A DNA stretch of 64,000 nt from RGIG9041 sp045593905 (GTDB lineage Bacteria; Bacillota; Clostridia; Oscillospirales; QAKW01): contig JAZNXL010000015.1 in assembly GCA_045593905.1 (NCBI GenBank), positions 1-64,000 on the forward strand, given 5' to 3'. The position numbers were made by a program, and so were the translations under genes. Positions 51,057 to 58,998 of this stretch are shown in pieces. Below the pieces are notes generated by a model. That model was given only the letters and a program-made list of their open reading frames with translations. It did no database searches and was not told where the DNA came from. The first letter of the stretch is position 1. Each line of letters starts with the position of its first letter.

Positions 51057-53249
51057 ATGTCAATAAATGTTTATCCTGTAATACACTCTAAAGACCACTG
51101 TGAAGATTATAAAGTTAAGATAAACGGCAGGGAGGTAGCGCTTAATACCGCAAGAGTTTCAGCAGTGCCTCATAACCGTCGTTGGCCGGGACATCAGCGC
51201 GATATTAATCAAACCGAGCTTGTAAACTTTTTATCGTTACAACTTAACCAAGAGGCGGTTTTTGAAATAACACCTCAAAAGCCGTTTGAAAAGGTGGTAA
51301 TACGTCCGCTTTCATTAGGCATTCAGCCGATAATACAAAACGGCACAATTAAGTTTACGCTCAAAAAAGCACAGTATTTTACAGTTGAAGCATACGGACG
51401 CCATCACGCGCTTCACGTGTTTGCCGACCCTGTTAGCAATTACGATATTGATATAACCGACAAAAGCGTTATATACTACGGCAAAGGCGAGCACGATGCA
51501 GGATTTATTAACCTTGAGAGCAACCAGACGCTGTTTATCGACGAGGGCGCAGTAGTATACGGCTGCGTAAGGGCAACCGATGCCAAAAACATAAAAATCA
51601 TAGGCCGTGGCATACTCGATAACAGTAAAAATAAAGAGCAGATTCTTTTTGAGCAAAACGCTTCAAACAACCATGAGGCAATAAAAAACGCGGTAAGAGA
51701 GCACACAATTCAGATTAAGTATTGCACCGATATTACTATCGAGGGTATTACCATACGTGATTCGCTTTGCTATAACATAAGACCTACTGCATGCAAAAAC
51801 TTACACATTTCAAACGTAAAAATTATCGGTTGCTGGCGTTATAACTCCGACGGTATCGATATGCACAACTGTGAAAACGTTTTAATCGAAAACTGTTTTA
51901 TCCGCACCTTTGACGACTGTATTTGTGTTAAGGGCTTTGACTGTTATTTTGAAGGCGACGTTGATGCGGCGGTTAAGGCTGCAATGTACCGTGGCGGTAA
52001 AGCCTACGACGTATTTAAAAACGTACGCGTGCGTAATTGTGTGTTGTGGAACGATTGGAACAAGTGCCTTGAAATAGGCGCCGAAACCCGCGCTGAAGAG
52101 ATGTGCGACATTATTTTTGAAGATTGCGATATTATACACGTTACAGGCACCGTGCTCGATTGCTATAACGTTGACTATGCCGACGTTCACGACGTTGTAT
52201 ACCGCAATATAAGAATAGAGTACGACGACGTTATCCCCGCACCGCTTTATCAAGAAACCGACGAGCAGGTTTACTACAATAAAAACGTTGACTACGCACC
52301 TGCGCTTATTAAGGTTGTGTCAGATTTTCAGCACGAGTACTCGGCAAAAGGTGAGCGCAGAGGTATTAACCGCGACATCACTTTTGAAAACATTTATCTT
52401 TACTCACGCCAAAAGCCAAAGTGCGTGTTTAAAGGCTATAGCGAACAATACTGCACTAAAAACATTACGGTAAAAAATCTTTATTGGAACAACACTCCTG
52501 TTGAGAGCTTTGACGATGGGAACTGGGACGTCAGAGATTTTGCATACGATATCAAGTTTGAAAGCGCCTTTGCTCAGCTTGATAAAAATACCGTTGACGC
52601 CTCTAATCAGTTAAAGCAAAGCGGACCTGTAAGGGTTATTAACCCCGAGGGCAAAGGCAAAAGAGTGCTTTTGGTAGGCAACTCAATCACCCTTCACGGT
52701 ATCGCGCCCAAAATTGGGTGGTACGGTGAGTGGGGTATGGCGGCATCGAGCGAGCAAAACGACTACGTGCATCAGCTTATCAAAAACGTTAAAAACGATA
52801 ACAACGACGCGGTATTTTGCATTTGTCAGGTTTCCGCGTGGGAGCAAAAATACAAAAACGGAAGCGAACAGTTATCACGCTATCAGTCGGCGCGTGATTT
52901 TAATGCCGATATAATTGTTGCGCGCTTTTCAGAAAACTGCCCAAAAACCGAGTTCGATAACGACTGCTTTAAAAACGCAACAACCGAGCTTTTAAACTAT
53001 TTAGACCCCGAACAAAAAGCAAAGGTTATTATAACGACAAGCTTTTGGCATCACCCTGCTGATACTGCAATAGTTGAACTTGCAAACGATAATGCGTGGC
53101 CGCTTGTTACTCTTGGTGACCTTGGCGAACAAGACAAGATGAAAGCAATAGGACTTTTTGAGCACTCGGGCGTTGCAAACCACCCCGGCGACCTTGGTAT
53201 GAAGGCAATTGCCGACAGAATTTTAACAGAACTTAAAAAATTATTGTAA
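51057..53249 (+). CDS. Fusion: GH28-like beta-helix glycosidase plus SGNH hydrolase
   Basis: A 730-residue protein without signal peptide. Residues about 90-480 are a right-handed beta-helix with glycoside-hydrolase family 28 features: NSDGID (~261) and FDDCICVKG (~285), the aspartates expected to cut the glycosidic bond, plus IIGRGILDN. From ~534 an SGNH esterase-like domain follows: GNSITLHG with the catalytic Ser (~540) and a C-terminal HPGDLGM block (~709). GH28 acts on pectin-type or related glycans; SGNH could remove acetyl groups. A GAGAGGA site precedes the ATG at 51057 (another ATG at 51053 is out of frame). It appears cytosolic. Confidence 0.85.
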   Translation: MSINVYPVIHSKDHCEDYKVKINGREVALNTARVSAVPHNRRWPGHQRDINQTELVNFLSLQLNQEAVFEITPQKPFEKVVIRPLSLGIQPIIQNGTIKFTLKKAQYFTVEAYGRHHALHVFADPVSNYDIDITDKSVIYYGKGEHDAGFINLESNQTLFIDEGAVVYGCVRATDAKNIKIIGRGILDNSKNKEQILFEQNASNNHEAIKNAVREHTIQIKYCTDITIEGITIRDSLCYNIRPTACKNLHISNVKIIGCWRYNSDGIDMHNCENVLIENCFIRTFDDCICVKGFDCYFEGDVDAAVKAAMYRGGKAYDVFKNVRVRNCVLWNDWNKCLEIGAETRAEEMCDIIFEDCDIIHVTGTVLDCYNVDYADVHDVVYRNIRIEYDDVIPAPLYQETDEQVYYNKNVDYAPALIKVVSDFQHEYSAKGERRGINRDITFENIYLYSRQKPKCVFKGYSEQYCTKNITVKNLYWNNTPVESFDDGNWDVRDFAYDIKFESAFAQLDKNTVDASNQLKQSGPVRVINPEGKGKRVLLVGNSITLHGIAPKIGWYGEWGMAASSEQNDYVHQLIKNVKNDNNDAVFCICQVSAWEQKYKNGSEQLSRYQSARDFNADIIVARFSENCPKTEFDNDCFKNATTELLNYLDPEQKAKVIITTSFWHHPADTAIVELANDNAWPLVTLGDLGEQDKMKAIGLFEHSGVANHPGDLGMKAIADRILTELKKLL

Positions 53250-53258
53250 TTTATATGT

Positions 53259-53284
53259 AAAAAGCACCCTTCGGGGTGCTTTTT
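53259..53284. terminator. Two-way terminator
   Basis: AAAAAGCACCC (53259-53269) pairs with GGGTGCTTTTT (53274-53284) around a TTCG tetraloop. It separates the GH28-like gene from the convergent kinase gene, whose stop is in the right arm. Confidence 0.9.
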
Positions 53285-53987
53285 ATATACTTTTTTTGAG
53301 TTGTAATGCAGTTTGATACCTGTTGTCCGGGTTTATGCTTGTACACTTGGAAACAATTCTTCCAAGATGACCGTCGGCAATTTTTTCGGTAGGGTGCTTT
53401 CCTGTTAATAACACATTCAGTAATACGCCTGCGGCATAAATATCAGTTCGTTCGTCGCTCTCTTTAAGTCCTAACTGTTCAGGGGGAGCGTAGCCAACGG
53501 TACCCATTACCTCGGTGTCGTGACTTTTTTGTGAAATTCTGCGTGCGGCACTAAAATCAATTAACACTATACGTCCGTTTTTATCTACCATAACGTTTTC
53601 AGGCTTAATGTCGCGATGTACTATACCGTTTTGATGTAATACCTGCATTGCATTACAAAGCTGACGTAAAATTTTTTTAACGCCGTTTTTGCGGTATTTA
53701 CCTGTTTGCGCAACCTCGGCAACTGTTAAGCCGTTAATGTATTCTTCTAAAACAATAACTCCGTCACTACAGTTGTAAATATCATAAACTGCAGGAAGGT
53801 TTACGCACCTTCCGTTACAAAGAGTTTGATATACATCGTTTTGCTTTTTTAGTATGCGCAAAACGTAGTCCTGCTCGTTTTTGCGGTGCCTTACACGAAA
53901 TACTCTATTCTCGTTTCTGTCTGAAAGAAGAGATACTTTTATAAAAAAATCCCAAAGCAGTTGTAGTTGTTGCTCGCAAGTGTTCAT
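53283..53987 (-). CDS. Soluble Hanks-type serine/threonine protein kinase
   Basis: A 234-residue compact kinase. It has the ATP-lysine region (DYVLRILKK, near 42), HRDIKPENV (catalytic loop), LIDFSAAR in place of the canonical DFG, and GTVGYAPPEQ with DIYAAGVLL. There is no membrane helix and no PASTA repeats, so it is not the usual PrkC. The ATG at 53987 overlaps the stop of the upstream gene (ATGA) and has GGAG at a proper distance; the in-frame GTG at 53996 does not. It is the last gene of a translationally coupled trio with the zinc-ribbon LRR and XRE genes, suggesting a joint signalling role. Confidence 0.88.
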   Translation of the reverse strand: MNTCEQQLQLLWDFFIKVSLLSDRNENRVFRVRHRKNEQDYVLRILKKQNDVYQTLCNGRCVNLPAVYDIYNCSDGVIVLEEYINGLTVAEVAQTGKYRKNGVKKILRQLCNAMQVLHQNGIVHRDIKPENVMVDKNGRIVLIDFSAARRISQKSHDTEVMGTVGYAPPEQLGLKESDERTDIYAAGVLLNVLLTGKHPTEKIADGHLGRIVSKCTSINPDNRYQTALQLKKSI

Positions 53988-55042
53988 CCGTTCCACTCCT
54001 CATACACCGCATCATAGTAGCTACTTGCAATATTGCGATAATAACGAAAATCACGGTTGTTACAGTTATATGAACAATGAATAGTAAGTGCTGCGTTTCT
54101 TTTTTCTTTGGACGCAAACGCCTGTATATCAACGTGTATTGAATTTGCGCCTAAATATATATCGGTTAAGTTAACGCAGCCTGAAAAAGCAAATTCCCAA
54201 ACCGTTCTTACCGTTTCGGGAAGATAAACCTGTTTTACGGTTGTTTTAACATTTTCACCATTAAAAGCTGAACGCTGAATAGCAATTACTTTTTTTCCGT
54301 CTATTGTTGACGGTACACGGTATATGCCGTCAGCGGCGGGGGTTGAAACGCCTGTAATTACAACGCAATTATCCACATTCGAGGTTACAAGGTAATCGTC
54401 AATAGCGTACTCGGCATCTCTATAGGTGTAAACTGCAGTAGTTGTAACAGGGGTGTCTTGCTGCTCTTGTTTAGGGGTGTCTTGTTGTTCTTGATTGGGG
54501 GTATCTTGCTGTTCCTGATTAGGAGTATCTTGTTGTTGCTGATTAGGAGTATCTTGTTGTTCTTGATTGGGAGTATCTTGTTGGTCAGGAGAGACTTTGA
54601 CAGGTTTTTCAGGGTCGGTTTGCGGTGTGGTAACTGTGGTATCCGGCACAGTTGTATTTGGACCGCCTACATAAATTTCTGAACCACCGTCAGATTTATT
54701 TTGCTTATTATTCGAGTTTGGTGTTTTATTATTTTGGTTGGCATTATTGCCGTTTGATTGTTGTGACTCTGAATTTGAATCAGTATTTTTTGTTGTATCT
54801 TCAACGTTTGTTTGTTGTTGGTCAGGTTGTTTTGGCGGCTTTACAGTTTGTTTAGGCAAAAAAATAAGCGCTGTAATGCCTATAACACAAGCAAAAACGG
54901 CACAACAAATAATCAGTACCAATCGCCGTGGGCGATTAAGCGCTGCAATTAATTGTGCCTTAGGCTCAAGCTCTTTCATGCAATATAAGCATACTCGCGC
55001 ATTTTCTTCAATTGTAGCATTACAATAGGGGCAGTTTTTCAT
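53984..55042 (-). CDS. Zinc-ribbon, single-pass membrane protein with repeat stalk and LRR domain
   Basis: A 352-residue protein. The cytosolic N-terminus is a zinc ribbon (CPYC at 4-7, CLYC at 18-21). One membrane helix follows (about 41-64), then a low-complexity Asn/Gln/Thr stalk with six copies of an eight-residue QQDTPNQE-like unit. A C-terminal BspA-type leucine-rich-repeat domain (about 215-345; IPRVPSTIDGKKVIAIQRSAF-like and VYLPETVRTVWEFAFSGCVNLTDIYLG) ends it. It overlaps both neighbours by ATGA. It could be a surface receptor whose inner zinc ribbon talks to the kinase or XRE protein; this is inference. Confidence 0.8.
   Translation of the reverse strand: MKNCPYCNATIEENARVCLYCMKELEPKAQLIAALNRPRRLVLIICCAVFACVIGITALIFLPKQTVKPPKQPDQQQTNVEDTTKNTDSNSESQQSNGNNANQNNKTPNSNNKQNKSDGGSEIYVGGPNTTVPDTTVTTPQTDPEKPVKVSPDQQDTPNQEQQDTPNQQQQDTPNQEQQDTPNQEQQDTPKQEQQDTPVTTTAVYTYRDAEYAIDDYLVTSNVDNCVVITGVSTPAADGIYRVPSTIDGKKVIAIQRSAFNGENVKTTVKQVYLPETVRTVWEFAFSGCVNLTDIYLGANSIHVDIQAFASKEKRNAALTIHCSYNCNNRDFRYYRNIASSYYDAVYEEWNG
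54450..54590 (-). repeat. 24-base tandem repeat inside the zinc-ribbon LRR gene
   Basis: Six units starting near 54453, 54477, 54501, 54525, 54549 and 54573, exactly 24 bases apart. Each encodes a QQDTPNQE-type octapeptide. The unit keeps the frame, so copy number changes would lengthen or shorten the stalk. Confidence 0.9.
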
Positions 55043-55461
55043 CCTAACGTTTCCAAATCGTAATCAAATAATAATTCGTTTATTTCTATTACAGATAGCT
55101 TTTTACAAATACCAAACAACACTATGCTGTCAAACGGGAGCTTAACATAAAGGGTAGGGTAGCCTGCGCATTTTAAAAGTGTTTGCACCTCATCTAAAGA
55201 GAGTTCCATTCCAATTGCAAGGCATAATAGCTTATTTCGTTCAGGCACACGGATACCCGAAAAAATCTGATAAGCATAAACCTCTGAAAGCTCGGCTTTT
55301 TTAATAACCTCAGACTTTTTTAAGCCCTTTTGCTCAAGTAATGATGCAAGCATCTGCGAAAGCGTGCTGGTTACCATATAATCTTTGTTTTCGTTGTAAA
55401 AAGTTTGAAAACTCGGGCATAACCCCAATTCTTCAACTATTTTAGAAGTGTCTTTTTTCAT
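55039..55461 (-). CDS. XRE-like helix-turn-helix regulator
   Basis: A 140-residue protein. The central region (about 35-95; LSQMLASLLEQKGLKKSEVIKKAELSEVYAYQIFSGIRVPERNKLLCLAIGM) fits a Cro/CI-type helix-turn-helix, followed by a helical tail. The ATG at 55461 was chosen because the promoter at 55495-55523 would start transcription near 55488, after the longer in-frame start at 55545. It is the first gene of the trio with the LRR receptor-like protein and kinase. Two palindromes at its own promoter suggest autoregulation. Confidence 0.78.
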   Translation of the reverse strand: MKKDTSKIVEELGLCPSFQTFYNENKDYMVTSTLSQMLASLLEQKGLKKSEVIKKAELSEVYAYQIFSGIRVPERNKLLCLAIGMELSLDEVQTLLKCAGYPTLYVKLPFDSIVLFGICKKLSVIEINELLFDYDLETLG

Positions 55462-55485
55462 AAACCCACACATCCTTAAACATCT

Positions 55486-55540
55486 TATGCTTTTAGCATA
55501 ACATAATCGACAAATTTTTTCAACTATGCTGTCAGCATAG
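55486..55540 (-). promoter_or_regulatory. Promoter and paired palindromic operators of the XRE-LRR-kinase operon
   Basis: On the minus strand TTGAAA (55523-55518), 17 bases, TATGCT (55500-55495). Two palindromes share the core ATGCT-N3-AGCAT: CTATGCTGTCAGCATAG (55524-55540), just upstream of the minus-35, and TATGCTTTTAGCATA (55486-55500), which covers the minus-10 and start. Their centres are about 39 bases apart. A repressor dimer on the second would block transcription. Confidence 0.75.
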
Positions 55541-55586
55541 GACATTATTAAACTGCCGATTTATAATATTTAAAGGATGAGGGGTT

Positions 55587-55847
55587 TTATATACGTTCTA
55601 CATCCTGTGCAGAAAGTATTTGGGAAATTGGAACTTCCAAGCTTTTTGAAAAGATTATTAAATCAATGTCGGTTACAAACCTTTCACCGTTTTCAACCCG
55701 ACGAATAAAGTAATGGTCTACGTCAAATCCCAATAATTGCATTTTTTCTGCCAGCTTCCGCTGGGATAGCTTTTTGCTTTTGCGTATTTGCATTATACGC
55801 TTTCCGCAAAGGTTGTTGGTGCCGTCTGCGGCTTTAATCTTAAACAT
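55587..55847 (-). CDS. XRE family helix-turn-helix regulator
   Basis: An 86-residue Cro/CI-type regulator (KRIMQIRKSKKLSQRKLAEKMQLLGFDVDHYFIRRVENGERFVTDIDLIIFSKSLEV, about 16-75). A GAGGGA site precedes the ATG at 55847. It faces the unknown operon starting at 56003 across a gap that contains a large nested palindrome, so it most likely represses both directions. It is distinct in sequence from the XRE-like protein downstream. Confidence 0.92.
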   Translation of the reverse strand: MFKIKAADGTNNLCGKRIMQIRKSKKLSQRKLAEKMQLLGFDVDHYFIRRVENGERFVTDIDLIIFSKSLEVPISQILSAQDVERI

Positions 55848-55863
55848 AACAAATCCCTCATTT

Positions 55864-55936
55864 TTGTTGAATACTATTTACTTTTTTATTATTGTATGAT
55901 AAAATACAATATATTTTGGTGAATAGTATTCAACAA
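55864..55936. promoter_or_regulatory. Nested palindromic operator between XRE gene and the divergent unknown operon
   Basis: TTGTTGAATACTATT (55864-55878) is the exact reverse complement of 55922-55936. Inside, ATTGTAT (55891-55897) mirrors ATACAAT (55904-55910). Both dyads share a centre at about 55900. A possible plus-strand promoter TTTACT (55877-55882), 17 bases, TAAAAT (55900-55905) lies within it. Confidence 0.7.
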
Positions 55937-56002
55937 AATAAGGGGTTTTATTTATACCCAAAAAATATTTGCAGCCGAAAAATCGGCAGAAAGAGGTTTA
56001 TT

Positions 56003-56506
56003 ATGGGATTTATGGAGAAATTGGGTGCAACACTCGCAACAAAATACGGTGAGGTTACCGAAGGCAGACACGAGGGCTGTGTTGTTGCTTTGGGCAATCC
56101 GCCAGATAAAAAGGTTAGTGCTACCAACAAGTTTACTCAAATTATATTCCTTGAAGACAAAGAAACAAAGGGTAGATACGATATTGGTTCACAGGCTAAA
56201 GCATTACACTTTGTTGAAAGCGACCACGACAGCGTGACAGTAGTTATTGATTTTGCTGACGGCGATAGCTCTACAATAGTTCTTAGCACACCAAAAGAAG
56301 ACAGTGGCGTTGTATCGCTTATTAAGGGTCAGCTCGGTTTAAAATCGGCAACCAAGGTGAATAAAGACGGTACTACTCAAACTGATAACGATGTTAAGTA
56401 TCATAATATAAAAACCTTCTTGTTAACATTTGTTCATAACTATGCAGGAGATGATGCTATAAAGGTTCGTGATTATTTAGATAGCATCGGTTTGTTAAAA
56501 AAATAA
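56003..56506 (+). CDS. Unknown protein, first gene of divergent operon
   Basis: A 167-residue soluble protein without signal peptide or membrane helix. The ATG at 56003 has an AAAGAGG site; the upstream in-frame start at 55892 lies inside the operator and is rejected. The sequence is beta-rich in the middle (KFTQIIFLEDKETKGRYDIG, SVTVVIDFADGDSSTIVL) with a helical C-terminus (NIKTFLLTFVHNYAGDDAIKVRDYLDSIGLL). I do not recognise a family. Control by the XRE protein at 55587 is likely from the shared operator. Confidence 0.65.
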   Translation: MGFMEKLGATLATKYGEVTEGRHEGCVVALGNPPDKKVSATNKFTQIIFLEDKETKGRYDIGSQAKALHFVESDHDSVTVVIDFADGDSSTIVLSTPKEDSGVVSLIKGQLGLKSATKVNKDGTTQTDNDVKYHNIKTFLLTFVHNYAGDDAIKVRDYLDSIGLLKK

Positions 56507-56527
56507 TTAACGAAAGGACATAAAGCA

Positions 56528-57073
56528 ATGGAGCTTATTAACAACGAAGCAAAATGGTTTTTGTCAGAACAAGGCAAAAAAGCATTTGACAACTGTAAAA
56601 ATCTCGAGGAACGTTCGGTATTTATTTATTCGTATTTAAAAAAGATTTCGGTAAACTCTTTAAATAAAGATTCTTTTTTGTTCAGAATTGCGTTTTTGTT
56701 AGCAAACTCTGTTCACTCATCAAAGGCTGAATATGCTAACTATCCCGAACTTCTTGACGAAAGTAAAAACCCTTTTGTTGCTTATGTTAAAAATGCAAAA
56801 AAGGTTTATTCAATTCAAATTAATTACTGTATTCTTTTATCAATCTTACATAAAATAGCTAATCCTTTTAATACAGATGACTGGGTATATAATCAAGCGT
56901 TTGTTGAATCAAAGGCGTATATTGACAAAGCAAAGGAACTTGAAAAATGTTTTATTGAAGATACCAAAGCTCGTGTGATTGACAATAGTGTTTATGATAT
57001 TGATGAGGCTTTGCGTGATATTCAAATTGAAATCGCCTGGCTTTTTATTCTTCAAGATAAGGAGGATAAATAA
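56528..57073 (+). CDS. Unknown helical protein
   Basis: A 181-residue protein 21 bases after the previous gene, with an AAAGGACA site. It appears all-helical, with no membrane segment or signal peptide (LLANSVHSSKAEYANYPELL, YCILLSILHKIANPFNTDDWVYNQAFVESKAYIDKAKELEKCF). No family recognised. The next gene's ATG is immediately adjacent to its stop, so the products are probably made in fixed ratio. Confidence 0.65.
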   Translation: MELINNEAKWFLSEQGKKAFDNCKNLEERSVFIYSYLKKISVNSLNKDSFLFRIAFLLANSVHSSKAEYANYPELLDESKNPFVAYVKNAKKVYSIQINYCILLSILHKIANPFNTDDWVYNQAFVESKAYIDKAKELEKCFIEDTKARVIDNSVYDIDEALRDIQIEIAWLFILQDKEDK

Positions 57074-58162
57074 ATGAACGATAACAAAGAGTTAATTGGT
57101 CAGTTAGAGCAACTTGACCAGCTTATCGACGAGAATGAAAATTTAAACTTTTATATTGAGCACGGTGCAGCAAGAGAAGCTCTTGAACAAATTGCAGTTA
57201 TTCGCGAAAAACGCGGACAGGCTCCAAAAGCGCCCTCTGTTTACACCACAATGCCGGTTTATCCGTTAAACGAAAGCGTGTATTTACCGCTCGAAAAATC
57301 ATATAATCTTGCTAAAAAAATATTTTTTGGTGCTTTGGGCGTAACAGTTCTTATGGCTATTATATATATGATTAGTAAAGCTGATTTTTTCAATACACTT
57401 TCCACAATTGGAATTATGGGCTCAATTGTTTCGGGTATCTATCACTCTAAAATAAAAGGTCAATATAAAGACAAAAAGAAAACATATGACGAGTCTGTTA
57501 AAACCTTTGAAAGAACTATGGGTGCTTTTCGTAAAGGACTTGCAAACCTTGACCAAGAAAAGCAAACTGCTTTAGACGAACTAAATGCATATAAACAATT
57601 AAACGCTGTTTGTTATGAAGAATATACAGTTGCTTTTAACCAGTATTCTGACAACATTGATAACGCAAAAGCTATATATGCTGTTAATTCGGACCAAATT
57701 AACAGCAGTGAGGTTTTACCAGTTGATTACCATCATCTTGTTAAACCCATAATTTCAATTTTAAAAAGTGGTAGAGCGGACACATATAAAGAAGCTCTTA
57801 ACTTAGCAATTGACGAGGAACGTCAAGAAAGAGAAGCTGCAGCTCGCCGTGAGGCAGAGGCTCGCCGCCAAGCCGAAGAAGAGCGCCGTACCGAAATTAT
57901 GAGACGTCAGGCAGAAGAAGAACGCCGTCATAACGAGCAAATGGAGCGTCAACAGGCTGAACAGGCAAGAGAAGCTGCCCGTCAACAACAAGCAGCACAA
58001 CGCCAACAGGCAGAGCAGGCAAGAGAGGCTGCGCGTCAACAAAGTCGTCAAGAAAGTATAGGCAGAAGTAAGTGTCATAGTTGTGCCAATTACAGCCATT
58101 GCCCATCTCATGTAAAAAAGAGTGGTGCAGGACTTACTTGCGGTGGCTATAGACCAAGATAA
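57074..58162 (+). CDS. Two-pass membrane protein with long coiled coil and C-terminal cysteine motif
   Basis: A 362-residue protein with an AAGGAGG site inside the previous gene. An N-terminal amphipathic helix (about 1-48) is followed by two membrane helices (about 83-101 and 108-124), a helical domain, and a long charged Arg/Glu/Gln/Ala coiled coil (about 250-330). It ends with CHSCANYSHC and a final CGGYRPR, a spacing that could bind zinc. The ends and the coiled coil are probably cytosolic. I do not know the family; the two unknown partners upstream may dock to it. Confidence 0.7.
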   Translation: MNDNKELIGQLEQLDQLIDENENLNFYIEHGAAREALEQIAVIREKRGQAPKAPSVYTTMPVYPLNESVYLPLEKSYNLAKKIFFGALGVTVLMAIIYMISKADFFNTLSTIGIMGSIVSGIYHSKIKGQYKDKKKTYDESVKTFERTMGAFRKGLANLDQEKQTALDELNAYKQLNAVCYEEYTVAFNQYSDNIDNAKAIYAVNSDQINSSEVLPVDYHHLVKPIISILKSGRADTYKEALNLAIDEERQEREAAARREAEARRQAEEERRTEIMRRQAEEERRHNEQMERQQAEQAREAARQQQAAQRQQAEQAREAARQQSRQESIGRSKCHSCANYSHCPSHVKKSGAGLTCGGYRPR

Positions 58163-58171
58163 CCGTATAAC

Positions 58172-58204
58172 AAAAAGAACGCAATTTTATTGCGTTCTTT
58201 TTTT
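58172..58204 (+). terminator. Terminator of the unknown operon
   Basis: AAAAAGAACGCAA (58172-58184) pairs with TTGCGTTCTTTTT (58190-58202) around TTTTA, followed by TTTT. Confidence 0.9.
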
Positions 58205-58218
58205 GATTGTGCTATCAT
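58190..58218 (+). promoter_or_regulatory. Promoter of the AIM24-family gene, overlapping the preceding terminator
   Basis: TTGCGT (58190-58195), 17 bases, TATCAT (58213-58218). The minus-35 is the right arm of the terminator stem. Confidence 0.5.
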
Positions 58219-58238
58219 AAAATCAAGAGGTGATTAAA

Positions 58239-58961
58239 ATGATTAAATACCAAATAGAAGGCGGAAATTTACCTGTTGTAATTTGTAATTTGCAACAAGG
58301 TCAAACGCTTGCTTGCGAAAGCGGTGCTATGAGTTGGATGTCGCCTAATATGAAAATGGATACCAATGCGGGCGGCGGTATAAAAAAAGCACTCGGCAGG
58401 CTTTTTAGCGGCGAGTCGATATTTTTAAACGAGTACACAGCCGAGGGCGGCGAGGGTATGATTGCGTTTGCATCAAGCTTTCCCGGCAGCATTATTCCGT
58501 ATCAGGTTACCGAGGGTAATGGCATTATTGTTCAAAAACGTGGCTTTTTAGCAATGGAAAAAGGCTTGGAACTTTCGGTATATTTTCAAAAAAAATTAAG
58601 CAGAGGCTTTTTTGGCGGCGAAGGCTTTATTATGCAACAAATACAGGGTAACGGCCTTGTGTTTTTAGAAATTGACGGTCACTGTAAAGAATATGACCTT
58701 GCAGCAGGTGAGAGCATTATTGTTGACACAGGTTACCTTGCCGCAATGACCGATAGTTGTACAATGGATGTTGAAATGGTAAAAGGTGCAAAAAACATAT
58801 TCCTTGGCGGCGAGGGACTTTTTCACACCAAAATAACAGGCCCCGGTAAAGTATATATCCAGTCAATGCCAATTATTAACATTGCCCAGCGCCTAACACC
58901 TTATCTTAACTTAAACTCTGACAACGACGGCGGCGGAATTAACATTAAATTCGGCGACTAA
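58239..58961 (+). CDS. AIM24 / TIGR00266 family protein
   Basis: A 240-residue protein of the AIM24 family (beta-sandwich; LACESGAMSWMSPNMKMDTNAGGGIKKALGRLFSGESIFLNEYTA over residues about 24-68 and GEGLFHTKITGPGKVYIQSMP near 200). Bacterial members are of unknown function; a mitochondrial relative shapes inner-membrane organisation. The ATG at 58239 follows AAGAGGTG; a GTG at 58230 overlaps this site. It is read separately from the preceding operon. Confidence 0.93.
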   Translation: MIKYQIEGGNLPVVICNLQQGQTLACESGAMSWMSPNMKMDTNAGGGIKKALGRLFSGESIFLNEYTAEGGEGMIAFASSFPGSIIPYQVTEGNGIIVQKRGFLAMEKGLELSVYFQKKLSRGFFGGEGFIMQQIQGNGLVFLEIDGHCKEYDLAAGESIIVDTGYLAAMTDSCTMDVEMVKGAKNIFLGGEGLFHTKITGPGKVYIQSMPIINIAQRLTPYLNLNSDNDGGGINIKFGD

Positions 58962-58966
58962 TATTA

Positions 58967-58998
58967 AAACCCCAAGACTTAAGTCTTGGGGTTTGTTT
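58967..58998. terminator. Two-way terminator
   Basis: AAACCCCAAGACTT (58967-58980) and AAGTCTTGGGGTTT (58981-58994) form a perfect palindrome flanked by A/T runs. It separates the AIM24 gene from the convergent ManA-ROK gene. Confidence 0.88.

Noticed and set aside
54450..54590. Possible CRISPR-like array
   Set aside because: Units are 24 bases without spacers and lie in frame inside a protein-coding gene; no cas genes nearby.
54458..54682. Hydrophobic frame on the plus strand rich in Leu/Ile/Arg repeats
   Set aside because: It arises from reading the 24-base QQDTPNQE repeat backwards; the minus-strand frame belongs to an intact multi-domain gene.
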